In this document: in pieces, positions 35,423 to 43,568 of the stretch
Position numbering within the stretch: position 1 is the first letter of the stretch
Layout of the letters: each line of letters opens with the position of its first letter
Source: Kluyvera ascorbata_C
Lineage (GTDB): Bacteria; Pseudomonadota; Gammaproteobacteria; Enterobacterales; Enterobacteriaceae
DNA length: 64,000 nt
Assembly (NCBI RefSeq): GCF_044197065.1
Contig: NZ_JBIQOI010000001.1
Coordinates: 124,001 to 188,000 of the forward strand
Direction of reading: 5' to 3'
Program-made: the position numbers and the translations under genes
The notes under the pieces: generated by a model
What the model was told of the DNA's origin: nothing
Databases searched by the model: none
Seen by the model: only the letters and a program-made list of their open reading frames with translations

Positions 35423-36334
35423 GTGAATACATTAGAACAAACGATCGGCAACACGCCGCTGGTCAAATTACAACGTCTGGGGCCGGATAACGGCAGTGAA
35501 ATCTGGATCAAGCTGGAAGGCAACAACCCGGCGGGCTCGGTCAAAGACCGCGCGGCGCTGTCGATGATTGTCGAAGCGGAAAAGCGCGGTGAAATTAAGC
35601 CGGGTGATGTGCTGATCGAAGCGACCAGCGGTAATACCGGCATTGCGCTGGCGATGATTGCGGCACTCAAGGGCTATCGCATGAAGCTGCTGATGCCCGA
35701 TAACATGAGCCAGGAACGACGTGCGGCAATGCGCGCCTACGGTGCTGAGCTGATTCTGGTCACTAAAGAACAGGGCATGGAAGGGGCGCGTGATTTAGCC
35801 CTGGAGATGGCCCAGCGCGGTGAAGGCAAGCTACTGGATCAGTTCAACAATCCGGATAACCCGTACGCACACTACATCACCACCGGCCCGGAGATCTGGC
35901 AGCAGACAGCGGGACGGATTACCCATTTTGTCTCCAGCATGGGCACCACCGGCACTATTACCGGCGTGTCGCGCTTCCTACGAGAGCAGGATAAAGCAGT
36001 CACAATTGTGGGCTTGCAGCCGGAAGAGGGCAGCAGCATTCCGGGGATTCGTCGTTGGCCTGCTGAATATATGCCGGGTATTTTTAACGCCAGCCTGGTT
36101 GACCAGGTACTGGATATTCACCAGAACGACGCGGAAAACACCATGCGCGCGCTGGCGGTGAAAGAAGGCGTATTCTGCGGCGTGAGCTCCGGCGGTGCGG
36201 TAGCCGGGGCAATTCGCGTGGCCGAGCAACATCCGGGAGCCGTCGTGGTAGCGATCATCTGCGATCGCGGCGATCGCTACCTTTCAACCGGTGTGTTTGG
36301 CGAAGAGCACTTCAGCCAGGGCGCGGGGATCTAA
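35423..36334 (+). CDS. cysM: O-acetylserine sulfhydrylase B CysM
   Basis: CysM makes cysteine from O-acetylserine and sulfide, and S-sulfocysteine from thiosulfate, which fits its place after a thiosulfate importer. The 303-residue PLP enzyme has the cofactor Lys41 (NPAGSVKDRA), the TSGNTG loop and GGTGT-like SMGTTGT phosphate loop. The start is a GTG at 35423 (NTLEQTIGNTPL follows), 18 bases after the REP. The stop overlaps the convergent NTF2-like gene. Confidence 0.95.
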   Translation: MNTLEQTIGNTPLVKLQRLGPDNGSEIWIKLEGNNPAGSVKDRAALSMIVEAEKRGEIKPGDVLIEATSGNTGIALAMIAALKGYRMKLLMPDNMSQERRAAMRAYGAELILVTKEQGMEGARDLALEMAQRGEGKLLDQFNNPDNPYAHYITTGPEIWQQTAGRITHFVSSMGTTGTITGVSRFLREQDKAVTIVGLQPEEGSSIPGIRRWPAEYMPGIFNASLVDQVLDIHQNDAENTMRALAVKEGVFCGVSSGGAVAGAIRVAEQHPGAVVVAIICDRGDRYLSTGVFGEEHFSQGAGI

Positions 36335-36732
36335 ACCTCGGGATTATCCAGCAAATCTGTGCCGTAAGAGTTATCTACGGTACAGAGCCAGCGACCCGCA
36401 AGCTTTTGAAAAACGTAGGTGGCGCGCCGCGTGACCTGCGTCGACCCTCCCTCTGCTAGCGGGATATCCAGCCGGGTTTCCATAATCACCAGCGCGTTAT
36501 CGCCGCCTTCAATAATCTCCATTCGCCCCTGCGTCACCACCAATCGATGCTGAAAGTAATCGGCGATGGCAATAAACGCTTTGCGAATATTCTCTTTGCC
36601 GCTGACGACCATGCCGGGCTTGACCACCAGGGTAGCGTCGTCGGCGTAGTATTCCATCAGCGTGGCGTAGTCTTCCTGCGAGATGGCGCGGTCGCAGGCT
36701 TCGATAACGGCTTTGAGTGATGATGCTGGCAT
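36331..36732 (-). CDS. NTF2-like/SnoaL-fold protein
   Basis: The 133-residue product has the NTF2-like (SnoaL/DUF4440) layout: an N-terminal helix, then YYADDATLVVKPG, the helix ENIRKAFIAIADYF, and C-terminal beta strands ending RWLCTVDNSYGTDLL. The fold is used by small enzymes and by steroid isomerase-like proteins. No partner is visible. It is convergent with cysM, with overlapping stops, and downstream of ptsJ on the same strand. Confidence 0.75.
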   Translation of the reverse strand: MPASSLKAVIEACDRAISQEDYATLMEYYADDATLVVKPGMVVSGKENIRKAFIAIADYFQHRLVVTQGRMEIIEGGDNALVIMETRLDIPLAEGGSTQVTRRATYVFQKLAGRWLCTVDNSYGTDLLDNPEV

Positions 36733-36756
36733 AGGTTCTCCTCATCCGGGGTTTGT

Positions 36757-36783
36757 CGCCCGGCCAAGCAAAGCGCCGCCGGG
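36757..36783. repeat. Single REP unit
   Basis: CGCCCGGCCAAGCAAAGCGC followed by CGCCGGG is one REP-like palindrome between ptsJ and the NTF2-like gene. Confidence 0.6.
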
Positions 36784-36862
36784 AATGTTGCAACCCTACT
36801 GGCTCAGCTTATCAAGGAATGTCCATAACTTCTGATTCATTTCGCGATAATCGTACGCACAG

Positions 36863-38149
36863 TCAGGCCTTGTGAATATCGCCAGCCAGCCGCTTGATGT
36901 CGTTATCGTTGAGGGTTGAAAGCGTAATGCGCAGGCCCTGCGCTGGAGCCTGCACGCCAAAAGCGTCGCCTTCGCGTACCAGCCAACCGGATTTGGCAAG
37001 CGCAAAGGCCATTTCATGGCTGGAACCTTCCAGCGGTAGCCAAAAGTTCAGGCCATCGCCGGGGACCAAATTGCTTATCCCTTGCGCCTGGAGCGCCAGC
37101 GCCATTTTTTGATGCTGTCCGGCGTAAAACTGGCGGGTTTGGACGAGGGATTGCTGGAAGTCCGCGTCGCTTAAGCAGGCGTAGACCAGGTCCTGCAACA
37201 GGTGGCTGACCCACTGGCTACCCGCGTTAAGCCGCAGCCTCAGCTTCGCCGAGGTGGCGCTATCGCTGGCGACAAAGGCTAACCGTAGGTCCGGGCCTAG
37301 CGTTTTCGACATTGAGCGAACGACCGCCCAATGTAGGGTCTGTGGCGCAATGACCGGATACCAGGGCGTTTTGGCGAGCAGGGCAAAGTGGTCGTCAATA
37401 ATTACCAGCGTTTGCGGGTAGCGGCTCAGCACCTGCTGTAATGCGGCGGCGCGGGCGGCGCTTAGGCTACACCCGGTGGGGTTATGGGCGCGCGGCGTCA
37501 GGATCACGGCACGAGCGCCTTTACTCAACGCCTGCTCCAGTTGCTCTGGCTGCATCCCTTCATGGTCGATGCTGACCGGGCTGGCGTTAAAGCCGCTGTA
37601 GCGCAGCATGCTGATGCTGCTTAGAAAGCAGGGGTCTTCGACGGCAACGCTGTCGCCTGGCAACAGGTGGGCGCTCAGAAGGCGCTCAATGGCATCAATT
37701 GCTCCGCTGGTGAGGTCAATTTCACCTTTTGTGGGCATGGCATCCTGCATCCACCGCGCGGCCCAGTCAGCAAGCGCTGGCGACACCGGCGTATCACCGT
37801 ACAGACGCGGCGTGCTGCTGATGCGCGAGAGGTACTGTGCCAGGTTTGGTAGCCGTGCCGTGGCGGGATTACCGCTGGAGAGATCGGTGAGCGGCGTATG
37901 CGGATTACCGCCTTCCAGCGCCAGCGGGGCGGCGGTCTCTTTAACCACGGTGCCGTTACGACCAAGACTCAACGCCAGCCCGGATGTGACCAGCCGCTTG
38001 TAGGCGGACGCCACCGTATTGCGGTTAACGCCAAGCTGGGTCGCCAGTTCACGCACCGGCGGCAGCGTTTCTCCCTTCGCTAATGTCCCGCGGGTGATAT
38101 GCTGACGAATACTGTCAAAGATTTCGTTGGCGCTTTTTCCGTCGATCAT
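36863..38149 (-). CDS. ptsJ: MocR-type regulator PtsJ
   Basis: PtsJ is a MocR/GntR-family regulator: an N-terminal winged HTH (about residues 5-70, VRELATQLGVNRNTVASAYKRL) fused to an aminotransferase-like domain. The PLP Lys is Lys282 (SMSKTLG), with HNPTG at 222-226. In Salmonella PtsJ controls the adjacent pdxK in response to PLP. Here it is divergent from pdxK, with an 84-base gap holding a direct repeat (38158-38185). The 428-residue length is right for the family. Confidence 0.9.
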   Translation of the reverse strand: MIDGKSANEIFDSIRQHITRGTLAKGETLPPVRELATQLGVNRNTVASAYKRLVTSGLALSLGRNGTVVKETAAPLALEGGNPHTPLTDLSSGNPATARLPNLAQYLSRISSTPRLYGDTPVSPALADWAARWMQDAMPTKGEIDLTSGAIDAIERLLSAHLLPGDSVAVEDPCFLSSISMLRYSGFNASPVSIDHEGMQPEQLEQALSKGARAVILTPRAHNPTGCSLSAARAAALQQVLSRYPQTLVIIDDHFALLAKTPWYPVIAPQTLHWAVVRSMSKTLGPDLRLAFVASDSATSAKLRLRLNAGSQWVSHLLQDLVYACLSDADFQQSLVQTRQFYAGQHQKMALALQAQGISNLVPGDGLNFWLPLEGSSHEMAFALAKSGWLVREGDAFGVQAPAQGLRITLSTLNDNDIKRLAGDIHKA

Positions 38150-38157
38150 TATTGACC

Positions 38158-38185
38158 TATGACAAAATGAATTTTAGCATATGAC
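38158..38185. promoter_or_regulatory. Candidate PtsJ operator (direct repeat)
   Basis: TATGAC occurs at 38158-38163 and again at 38180-38185, 22 bases apart, or about two helical turns. MocR regulators typically bind spaced direct repeats in the divergent promoter next to their gene. Site identity is inferred. Confidence 0.45.
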
Positions 38186-38233
38186 GATAATAGTGAGGCG
38201 TTAGCCCGCTGTCCAGAGTCAGAGGAGAAGGTG

Positions 38234-39100
38234 ATGGGGCAGGATAGTGAAATACAGTCGGTGCTCTTCAACGATACGCACCGGGCTTTACAGACGGATA
38301 TCGTGGCCGTTCAGTCGCTGGTGGTCTACGGCAGCGTAGGTAACAGCATTGCGGTGCCAGCAATAAAATCCCACGGCCTGCGGGTGACTGCCGTACCGAC
38401 GGTGCTGTTCAGCAATACGCCGCACTATGAGACATTCTACGGCGGCGTTATTCCCGGTGAGTGGTTCGGCGGCTATCTGAAGGCGCTGAATGAACGCGAT
38501 GCGCTGCGCGAGCTGAAAGCGGTCACGACGGGCTATATGGGGAGCGCGGAGCAGATTGCGCTGCTGGCCGAGTGGCTGAAAACGGTGCAGGTGTCGCACC
38601 CGGATATCTGTATTCTGGTTGACCCGGTGATTGGCGACGTCGACAGCGGTATCTACGTGAAGGCTGAAATTCCGGAGGCCTACCGTACCCATCTGCTGCC
38701 GTTGGCGCAGGGGCTGACGCCGAACGTGTTCGAGCTGGAAATGCTCAGCGGCAAGCCTTGCCGTACGCTCGATGAAGCAATTCTGGCAGCAAAATCTTTA
38801 CTCAGCGCCACGCTGAAGTGGGTGGTGATCACCAGCGCGCCTGGACGGACGGAAAACAATATTACCGTCGCCGTCGTGACGCCGGAATCGGTGGAGGTGA
38901 TTGAACATCCACGTCTGGAAACGGACTTAAAAGGTACGGGCGATCTGTTCTGCGCTGAGCTGATTAGCGGCATCGTACAGCAACAGCCGCTTGCCGCGGC
39001 GGCGCATGCGGCGGCAGAGCGAGTGCTGGCGGTGATGAGTTGGACGCAGAAATGCGGTTGTGATGAGTTAATACTGCCACCGGCAGGGGAGGTGCGATGA
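38234..39100 (+). CDS. pdxK: Pyridoxal/pyridoxine kinase PdxK
   Basis: PdxK phosphorylates pyridoxine, pyridoxal and pyridoxamine in the salvage of vitamin B6. The 288-residue ribokinase-fold protein has VVYGSVGNSIAVPA near the N-terminus, the DPVIGD motif near 132 and the catalytic KGTGDLFCAELI loop near 232-243. The ATG at 38234 follows GAGGAGAAG; a GTG one codon upstream is less likely. The last 4 bases overlap the next small gene. Confidence 0.94.
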   Translation: MGQDSEIQSVLFNDTHRALQTDIVAVQSLVVYGSVGNSIAVPAIKSHGLRVTAVPTVLFSNTPHYETFYGGVIPGEWFGGYLKALNERDALRELKAVTTGYMGSAEQIALLAEWLKTVQVSHPDICILVDPVIGDVDSGIYVKAEIPEAYRTHLLPLAQGLTPNVFELEMLSGKPCRTLDEAILAAKSLLSATLKWVVITSAPGRTENNITVAVVTPESVEVIEHPRLETDLKGTGDLFCAELISGIVQQQPLAAAAHAAAERVLAVMSWTQKCGCDELILPPAGEVR

Positions 39101-39336
39101 AGTGTTATCGTCTGGTTATTCGGCATAATGGCCGTCTGGTAGGGCATTTTGATACCAGCGGGCAGGATGCCCTTGAGGATGCCTGCGTCGCGCGGGCGAT
39201 GTTTGGCGTAACCGGTGGCTATCAGTGCGAATTGCTGGTGTCCGATTCTGAGCGTCGGATGCTGGAAAGCGGGCCGGAAGGGATGAAGATTCTGATGCGC
39301 GAGCCGTGCTTTCGCCCGGTGACGTCGGCGCTGTAA
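39097..39336 (+). CDS. Hypothetical 79-residue protein coupled to pdxK
   Basis: The ATG overlaps the pdxK stop in an ATGA configuration, so translation is coupled and the gene is likely real. The product (MKCYRLVIRHNGRLVGHFDT start) has a beta-rich N-terminal half, a VARAMFGVTGGYQCELLVSD centre and a charged ERRMLESGPEGMKIL helix. There is no signal peptide or transmembrane segment. I do not recognise the family. Its position suggests a link to B6 salvage, or simple hitch-hiking in the operon. Confidence 0.65.
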   Translation: MKCYRLVIRHNGRLVGHFDTSGQDALEDACVARAMFGVTGGYQCELLVSDSERRMLESGPEGMKILMREPCFRPVTSAL

Positions 39337-39347
39337 ACGATAGCGTT

Positions 39348-39428
39348 GTAGACCTGATAAGCGCAGCGCCATCAGGCAATCCGCCGCACCATCGCCGGAT
39401 GGCGGCGCAAGCGCCTTATCCGGCCTAC
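39348..39428. repeat. REP/BIME palindromic element
   Basis: An inverted REP pair (GTAGACCTGATAAGCGCAGC and GCGCCTTATCCGGCCTAC, around GCCGGATGGCG) lies between the convergent pdxK unit and crr. Confidence 0.85.
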
Positions 39429-39432
39429 AGGT

Positions 39433-39463
39433 AAAAAAAATGGCGCCAATCGGCGCCATTTTT
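39433..39463. terminator. Bidirectional terminator after crr
   Basis: A stem ATGGCGCC/GGCGCCAT with a 4-base loop is flanked by AAAAAAA on the left and TTTTTA on the right. It therefore has a U-tract on both strands and can end the ptsHI-crr transcript and the pdxK unit. Confidence 0.85.
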
Positions 39464-39478
39464 ATATGCGGTTAAGCA

Positions 39479-39988
39479 TTATTTTTTAATGCGGATTACC
39501 GGGGTTTCGCCCACGGTTACGCTACCGGACAGTTTGGTCAGTTCTTTGATCTCGTCCATGTTGGAGATAACCACCGGAGTCAGGGTAGACTTGGCTTTTT
39601 CTTCCAGCAGGGCCAGATCGAACTCAATCACGGTATCGCCAACTTTAACGCGCTGGCCTTCTTCCGCGATACGAGTGAAACCTTCGCCTTTCAGTTCAAC
39701 GGTGTCGATACCGAAGTGAACGAACAGCTCGATGCCGCTATCGGATTCGATAGAGAAAGCGTGGTTGGTTTCAAAGATTTTACCGATGGTGCCGTCAACC
39801 GGTGCAACCATTTTGTTACCGGTCGGTTTGATAGCAATGCCATCACCAACGATTTTCTCAGCAAACACTACGTCCGGCACGTCTTCGATGTTGACGATTT
39901 CGCCAGAGAGCGGTGCAATGATCTCAATGGTTCCGGTGTCTTTTTTATCATCAGAAACCAGAGATTTCAGTTTATCGAACAAACCCAT
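39479..39988 (-). CDS. crr: Glucose-specific PTS EIIA component Crr
   Basis: EIIA-Glc carries phosphate from HPr to EIIB-Glc. When unphosphorylated it inhibits non-PTS permeases such as LacY; when phosphorylated it activates adenylate cyclase. The 169-residue protein has the phospho-acceptor His91 (FVHFGIDTVEL; His90 in mature numbering) with its partner His76 (NHAFSIES). It is the third gene of ptsHI-crr, followed by a strong terminator. Confidence 0.97.
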   Translation of the reverse strand: MGLFDKLKSLVSDDKKDTGTIEIIAPLSGEIVNIEDVPDVVFAEKIVGDGIAIKPTGNKMVAPVDGTIGKIFETNHAFSIESDSGIELFVHFGIDTVELKGEGFTRIAEEGQRVKVGDTVIEFDLALLEEKAKSTLTPVVISNMDEIKELTKLSGSVTVGETPVIRIKK

Positions 39989-40028
39989 GATCTTCTCCTA
40001 AGCAGTAATTTGGGCCGCATCTCGTGGA

Positions 40029-41756
40029 TTAGCAGATTGTTTTTTCTTCAATGAACTTGTTCACCAACGCCAGCAGTTCGTCTGTAGTTGGTTGAGCAAG
40101 TGCTTGCTCTGCTAAAACCTTTGCATCTTCGAAGTTCGTGTTACGGATAATCTTCTTAATGCGTGGGATAGAAATGGCGCTCATAGAGAATTCGTCCAGA
40201 CCCATACCCAGCAACAGAAGTGTAGCACGTTCGTCGCCTGCAAGCTCACCACACATGCCAGTCCATTTGCCTTCAGCATGAGAAGCATCAATAACTTGCT
40301 TGATCAAAGTGAGGACAGACGGTGACATTGGCTGGTAAAGATGTGAAATCATATCATTACCACGGTCAACTGCCAGAGTATACTGCGTTAAATCATTGGT
40401 ACCGATACTAAAGAAATCAACTTCTTTGGCTAAATGACGAGCGATAGTTGCTGCGGCAGGTGTTTCCACCATCACGCCAACTTCGATTGATTCGTCAAAT
40501 GCTTTACCTTCGTCGCGCAGTTCCTGTTTGTAGATTTCGATCTCTTTTTTCAGTGCACGCACTTCTTCAACAGAGATGATCATCGGGAACATGATGCGCA
40601 GTTTACCGAAAGCAGAGGCACGCAGGATAGCGCGAACCTGGTCACGCAGGATCTCTTTACGATCCATCGCGATACGCACGGCACGCCAGCCCAGGAACGG
40701 GTTCTCTTCTTTCGGGAAGTTCATGTACGGCAGCTCTTTGTCGCCACCGATGTCCATGGTACGGACGATAACCGCCTGAGAGCCACACGCTTCAGCAACG
40801 GCTTTATACGCGGCAAACTGCTCTTCTTCAGTTGGCAGCGCGTCGCGGTCCATGAACAGGAATTCGGTGCGGTACAGACCAACACCTTCAGCGCCGTTGC
40901 GCTCAGCACCGTCGATATCACGCACGGTACCGATGTTGGCACAAACTTCAACCTGGTGGCCATCAAGGGTGATTGCCGGCAGGTCTTTCAGTTTAGCCAG
41001 TTCGGCTTTCTCATTGGCAACCTGCTCCTGGATGGCACGCAGCTGCTCAATTTCTTCGTTAGTTGGGTTGACGTAAACCTTGTTGTTTACGGCATCCAGA
41101 ATCAGATAGTCGCCATTTTTCACCTGAGTGGTGACGCTACCGGTACCCACGATGGCAGGCAGTTCCAGGGAACGCGCCATGATAGAGGTGTGGGAAGTAC
41201 GGCCACCGACGTCAGTGATAAAGCCCAGCACCTTCTTCAGGTTTAGCTGTGCGGTTTCAGACGGCGTCAGGTCTGCGGCAACCAGGATAACTTCATCCTG
41301 AATAGCGCTCAGGTCAATAATGGCCAGACCCAGGATGTTGCGCAGCAGGCGCTTACCGATGTCACGTACGTCAGCCGCACGTTCCTTCAGGTATTCATCA
41401 TCCAGTTCTTCCAGGGCAGTTGCCTGACCTTCGATAACTTCATGCGCAGCTGCATCAGCCGTCATGTTCTTATCTTTAATCAGGGCTATGATTTCCTGCT
41501 CCAGCTCCTCATCTTCGAGCAGCATGATGTGCCCTTCGAAGATGGCTTCTTTTTCTTCACCGAAAGTTTCGCCAGCCTTGGTCTTGATAGCTTCCAGCTG
41601 AGCTGACGCTTTAGAACGACCGCTCAGAAAACGTTCAACTTCCTGCTCTACTTTATCGGCAGAAATTTTCTTCCGGTCGATGACAATCTCATCTTCTTTC
41701 AGCAGCAGTGCGTTGCCAAAAGCGATACCCGGGGATGCTAAAATGCCTGAAATCAT
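40029..41756 (-). CDS. ptsI: PTS enzyme I PtsI
   Basis: Enzyme I takes phosphate from phosphoenolpyruvate and passes it to HPr. The 575-residue protein has the phospho-His in GGRTSHTSIMAR (His189 in E. coli), a PEP-binding C-terminal TIM barrel with SIGTNDLTQYTLAVDRG and the catalytic Cys in WTGMCGELAGD (about 502). It is the second gene in the operon; crr follows 40 bases later. Confidence 0.97.
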   Translation of the reverse strand: MISGILASPGIAFGNALLLKEDEIVIDRKKISADKVEQEVERFLSGRSKASAQLEAIKTKAGETFGEEKEAIFEGHIMLLEDEELEQEIIALIKDKNMTADAAAHEVIEGQATALEELDDEYLKERAADVRDIGKRLLRNILGLAIIDLSAIQDEVILVAADLTPSETAQLNLKKVLGFITDVGGRTSHTSIMARSLELPAIVGTGSVTTQVKNGDYLILDAVNNKVYVNPTNEEIEQLRAIQEQVANEKAELAKLKDLPAITLDGHQVEVCANIGTVRDIDGAERNGAEGVGLYRTEFLFMDRDALPTEEEQFAAYKAVAEACGSQAVIVRTMDIGGDKELPYMNFPKEENPFLGWRAVRIAMDRKEILRDQVRAILRASAFGKLRIMFPMIISVEEVRALKKEIEIYKQELRDEGKAFDESIEVGVMVETPAAATIARHLAKEVDFFSIGTNDLTQYTLAVDRGNDMISHLYQPMSPSVLTLIKQVIDASHAEGKWTGMCGELAGDERATLLLLGMGLDEFSMSAISIPRIKKIIRNTNFEDAKVLAEQALAQPTTDELLALVNKFIEEKTIC

Positions 41757-41801
41757 AACCCTACCTTACTTGTGACTGATATTTAAAAGAACTCGTTGAA
41801 C

Positions 41802-42059
41802 TTACTCGAGTTCAGCCATCAGTTTAACCAGATGTTCAACTGCTTTCTGCTCGTCTTCACCTTCTGCGGACAGGGTAACAACGGTGCCCTGGGTCAGACC
41901 CAGAGTTTGCAGTTTGAACAGGCTTTTTGCGCTAGCGCTTTTGCCGTTGGAGGTCACAGTGATCTCGGAAGTGAAGCCTTTCGCTTCTTTAACAAACTGA
42001 GCAGCAGGGCGGGTATGCAGACCGTTCGGAGCGGTAATGGTAACTTCTTGCTGGAACAT
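41802..42059 (-). CDS. ptsH: Phosphocarrier protein HPr (PtsH)
   Basis: HPr shuttles phosphate from enzyme I to sugar-specific EIIA domains. The 85-residue protein has the active His15 in PNGLHTRPAAQFVKEAK. It is the first gene of ptsHI-crr. A GGGGAAAT ribosome site and a 10-base perfect inverted repeat (42096-42125) precede it. Confidence 0.98.
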   Translation of the reverse strand: MFQQEVTITAPNGLHTRPAAQFVKEAKGFTSEITVTSNGKSASAKSLFKLQTLGLTQGTVVTLSAEGEDEQKAVEHLVKLMAELE

Positions 42060-42095
42060 TATATTTCCCCAACTTATAGGTTTAGTGTTGTGGAA

Positions 42096-42125
42096 CTAAA
42101 GTCTAGCCTGGTGGATAGACTTTAG
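42096..42125 (-). promoter_or_regulatory. 10-base perfect inverted repeat upstream of ptsH
   Basis: CTAAAGTCTA (42096-42105) and TAGACTTTAG (42116-42125) form a perfect inverted repeat with a 10-base spacer, 37 bases upstream of ptsH. It may be a leader hairpin or a protein site. I do not recognise the binding protein. Confidence 0.6.
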
Positions 42126-42265
42126 CCTGTATTACAAATCAAGCGACGCCCACAAAATCAGCACTACCATCGGCGACAAACCATCCGACGCAGACGCTTC
42201 TGGCCTTTGACGTTTCGCTTATCATTAAACATTATGCCGTGAAAGCAGGATTTGAACCAAATCAT

Positions 42266-42279
42266 AAAATCGATTCAGC
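42266..42279 (-). promoter_or_regulatory. Cra (FruR)-like operator upstream of ptsH
   Basis: On the minus strand this reads GCTGAATCGATTTT, matching the Cra pattern RSTGAAWCSNTHHW at each position. Cra control of ptsHI-crr has been reported in E. coli. The site is 207 bases upstream of the ptsH start, in the distal promoter area. Confidence 0.6.
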
Positions 42280-42394
42280 TAGCGGAAAACCTGTTAAGAA
42301 TAATTTCGCGGCTCAAAATAAATATGAGAGGTTAAATACCAGACCTACGGAGGTGAATCAATGCCAGGGGGGGTAAAAGTTTGATGTATGCCAC

Positions 42395-42422
42395 AAAAAA
42401 GCACCCGTTTGGGTGCTTTTTT
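42395..42422 (-). terminator. Terminator after cysK
   Basis: GCACCC (42401-42406), a GTTT loop and GGGTGC (42411-42416) form a hairpin flanked by A6 on the left and T6 on the right, so it has a U-tract on either strand. It lies 22 bases past the cysK stop. Confidence 0.85.
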
Positions 42423-42444
42423 ACACGATTTTAACCGACTGGCA

Positions 42445-43416
42445 TTACTGTTGCAGTTCTTTCTCGGTGAAGAGATCTGCGAACAGCGCCGTGCTTAAAT
42501 AACGCTCACCCGAAGACGGTAGGATAACCACAATATTCTTATTGGTAAAGGTTTCATCTTCCTGGAGTTTCAATGCTGCGGCAACCGCTGCACCGGAGGA
42601 GATACCCGCCAGAATGCCTTCTTCTTCCATCAGGCGACGCGCCGTGGAGATAGCTTCTTCGTTGGTAATCGCGACAACTTTATCGATAAGCTTCAGATCG
42701 AGGTTGCCTGGGATAAAGCCTGCACCGATGCCCTGAATTTTGTGTGGGCCTGGTTTCAGCTCTTCGCCCGCCAGCGCCTGGGCGATAACCGGGGAATCGG
42801 TTGGTTCAACGGCAACGGCAATCAGGTCCGTTTTACCTTTGGTATTTTTAATGTATCGCGTTACGCCGGTAAGCGTACCGCCGGTACCTACACCTGAAAT
42901 GAATACGTCAACCTGACCGTCGGTATCTTCCCAGATTTCCGGACCGGTGGTTTTTTCGTGAATTTCCGGGTTAGCCGGGTTGCTGAACTGTTGCAGCAGC
43001 AGGAATTTTTCCGGGTTGCTGGCCACGATCTCTTCAGCTTTCTGAATGGCACCTTTCATGCCTTTCGCGCCTTCGGTCAGCACCAGGTTCGCGCCCAGCG
43101 CTTTCAGCAGCTTACGGCGTTCAACGCTCATGGTTTCCGGCATGGTCAGCGTCAGTTTATAACCACGGGCAGCTGCAACATAGGCCAGAGCAATACCGGT
43201 GTTACCGCTGGTTGGCTCAACCAGTTCGATGCCAGGCTTCAGCACACCGCGTTTTTCGGCATCCCAAATCATATTGGCACCGATACGGCATTTGACGCTA
43301 AAGCTTGGGTTACGTGACTCAACCTTCGCCAGAATGCGTCCGTTACCGATGCGGTTCAGTCGTACCAGTGGTGTATGACCGATAGTCAGGGAGTTATCTT
43401 CAAAAATCTTACTCAT
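42445..43416 (-). CDS. cysK: O-acetylserine sulfhydrylase A CysK
   Basis: CysK is the main aerobic cysteine synthase, using O-acetylserine and sulfide; it also binds CysE. The 323-residue PLP enzyme has cofactor Lys42 (NPSFSVKCRIG), the TSGNTGIA loop and the GVGTGGT phosphate-binding loop. Length equals E. coli. The gene has its own terminator. Normally cysZ lies next upstream; here a 3.1-kb insert intervenes. Confidence 0.97.
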   Translation of the reverse strand: MSKIFEDNSLTIGHTPLVRLNRIGNGRILAKVESRNPSFSVKCRIGANMIWDAEKRGVLKPGIELVEPTSGNTGIALAYVAAARGYKLTLTMPETMSVERRKLLKALGANLVLTEGAKGMKGAIQKAEEIVASNPEKFLLLQQFSNPANPEIHEKTTGPEIWEDTDGQVDVFISGVGTGGTLTGVTRYIKNTKGKTDLIAVAVEPTDSPVIAQALAGEELKPGPHKIQGIGAGFIPGNLDLKLIDKVVAITNEEAISTARRLMEEEGILAGISSGAAVAAALKLQEDETFTNKNIVVILPSSGERYLSTALFADLFTEKELQQ

Positions 43417-43568
43417 GGCCTATCCTTAACTGTATGAAATTTGGGGTACTCGACCAGCATACCTGCTTAAAGATTCTGCGGAAGTAAGGATTTCGCATAT
43501 CTATATACTGAAGGGAAATAATGGCAAGCGGGATGGAATAAGGAGCGGCATAAGCCACTCCTTATCAT

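Noticed and set aside
36796..36846. Short peptide MNQKLWTFLDKLSQ on the minus strand after ptsJ
   Set aside because: It looks protein-like and could be the tail of a lost gene, but it is too short and has no ribosome site to support a call.
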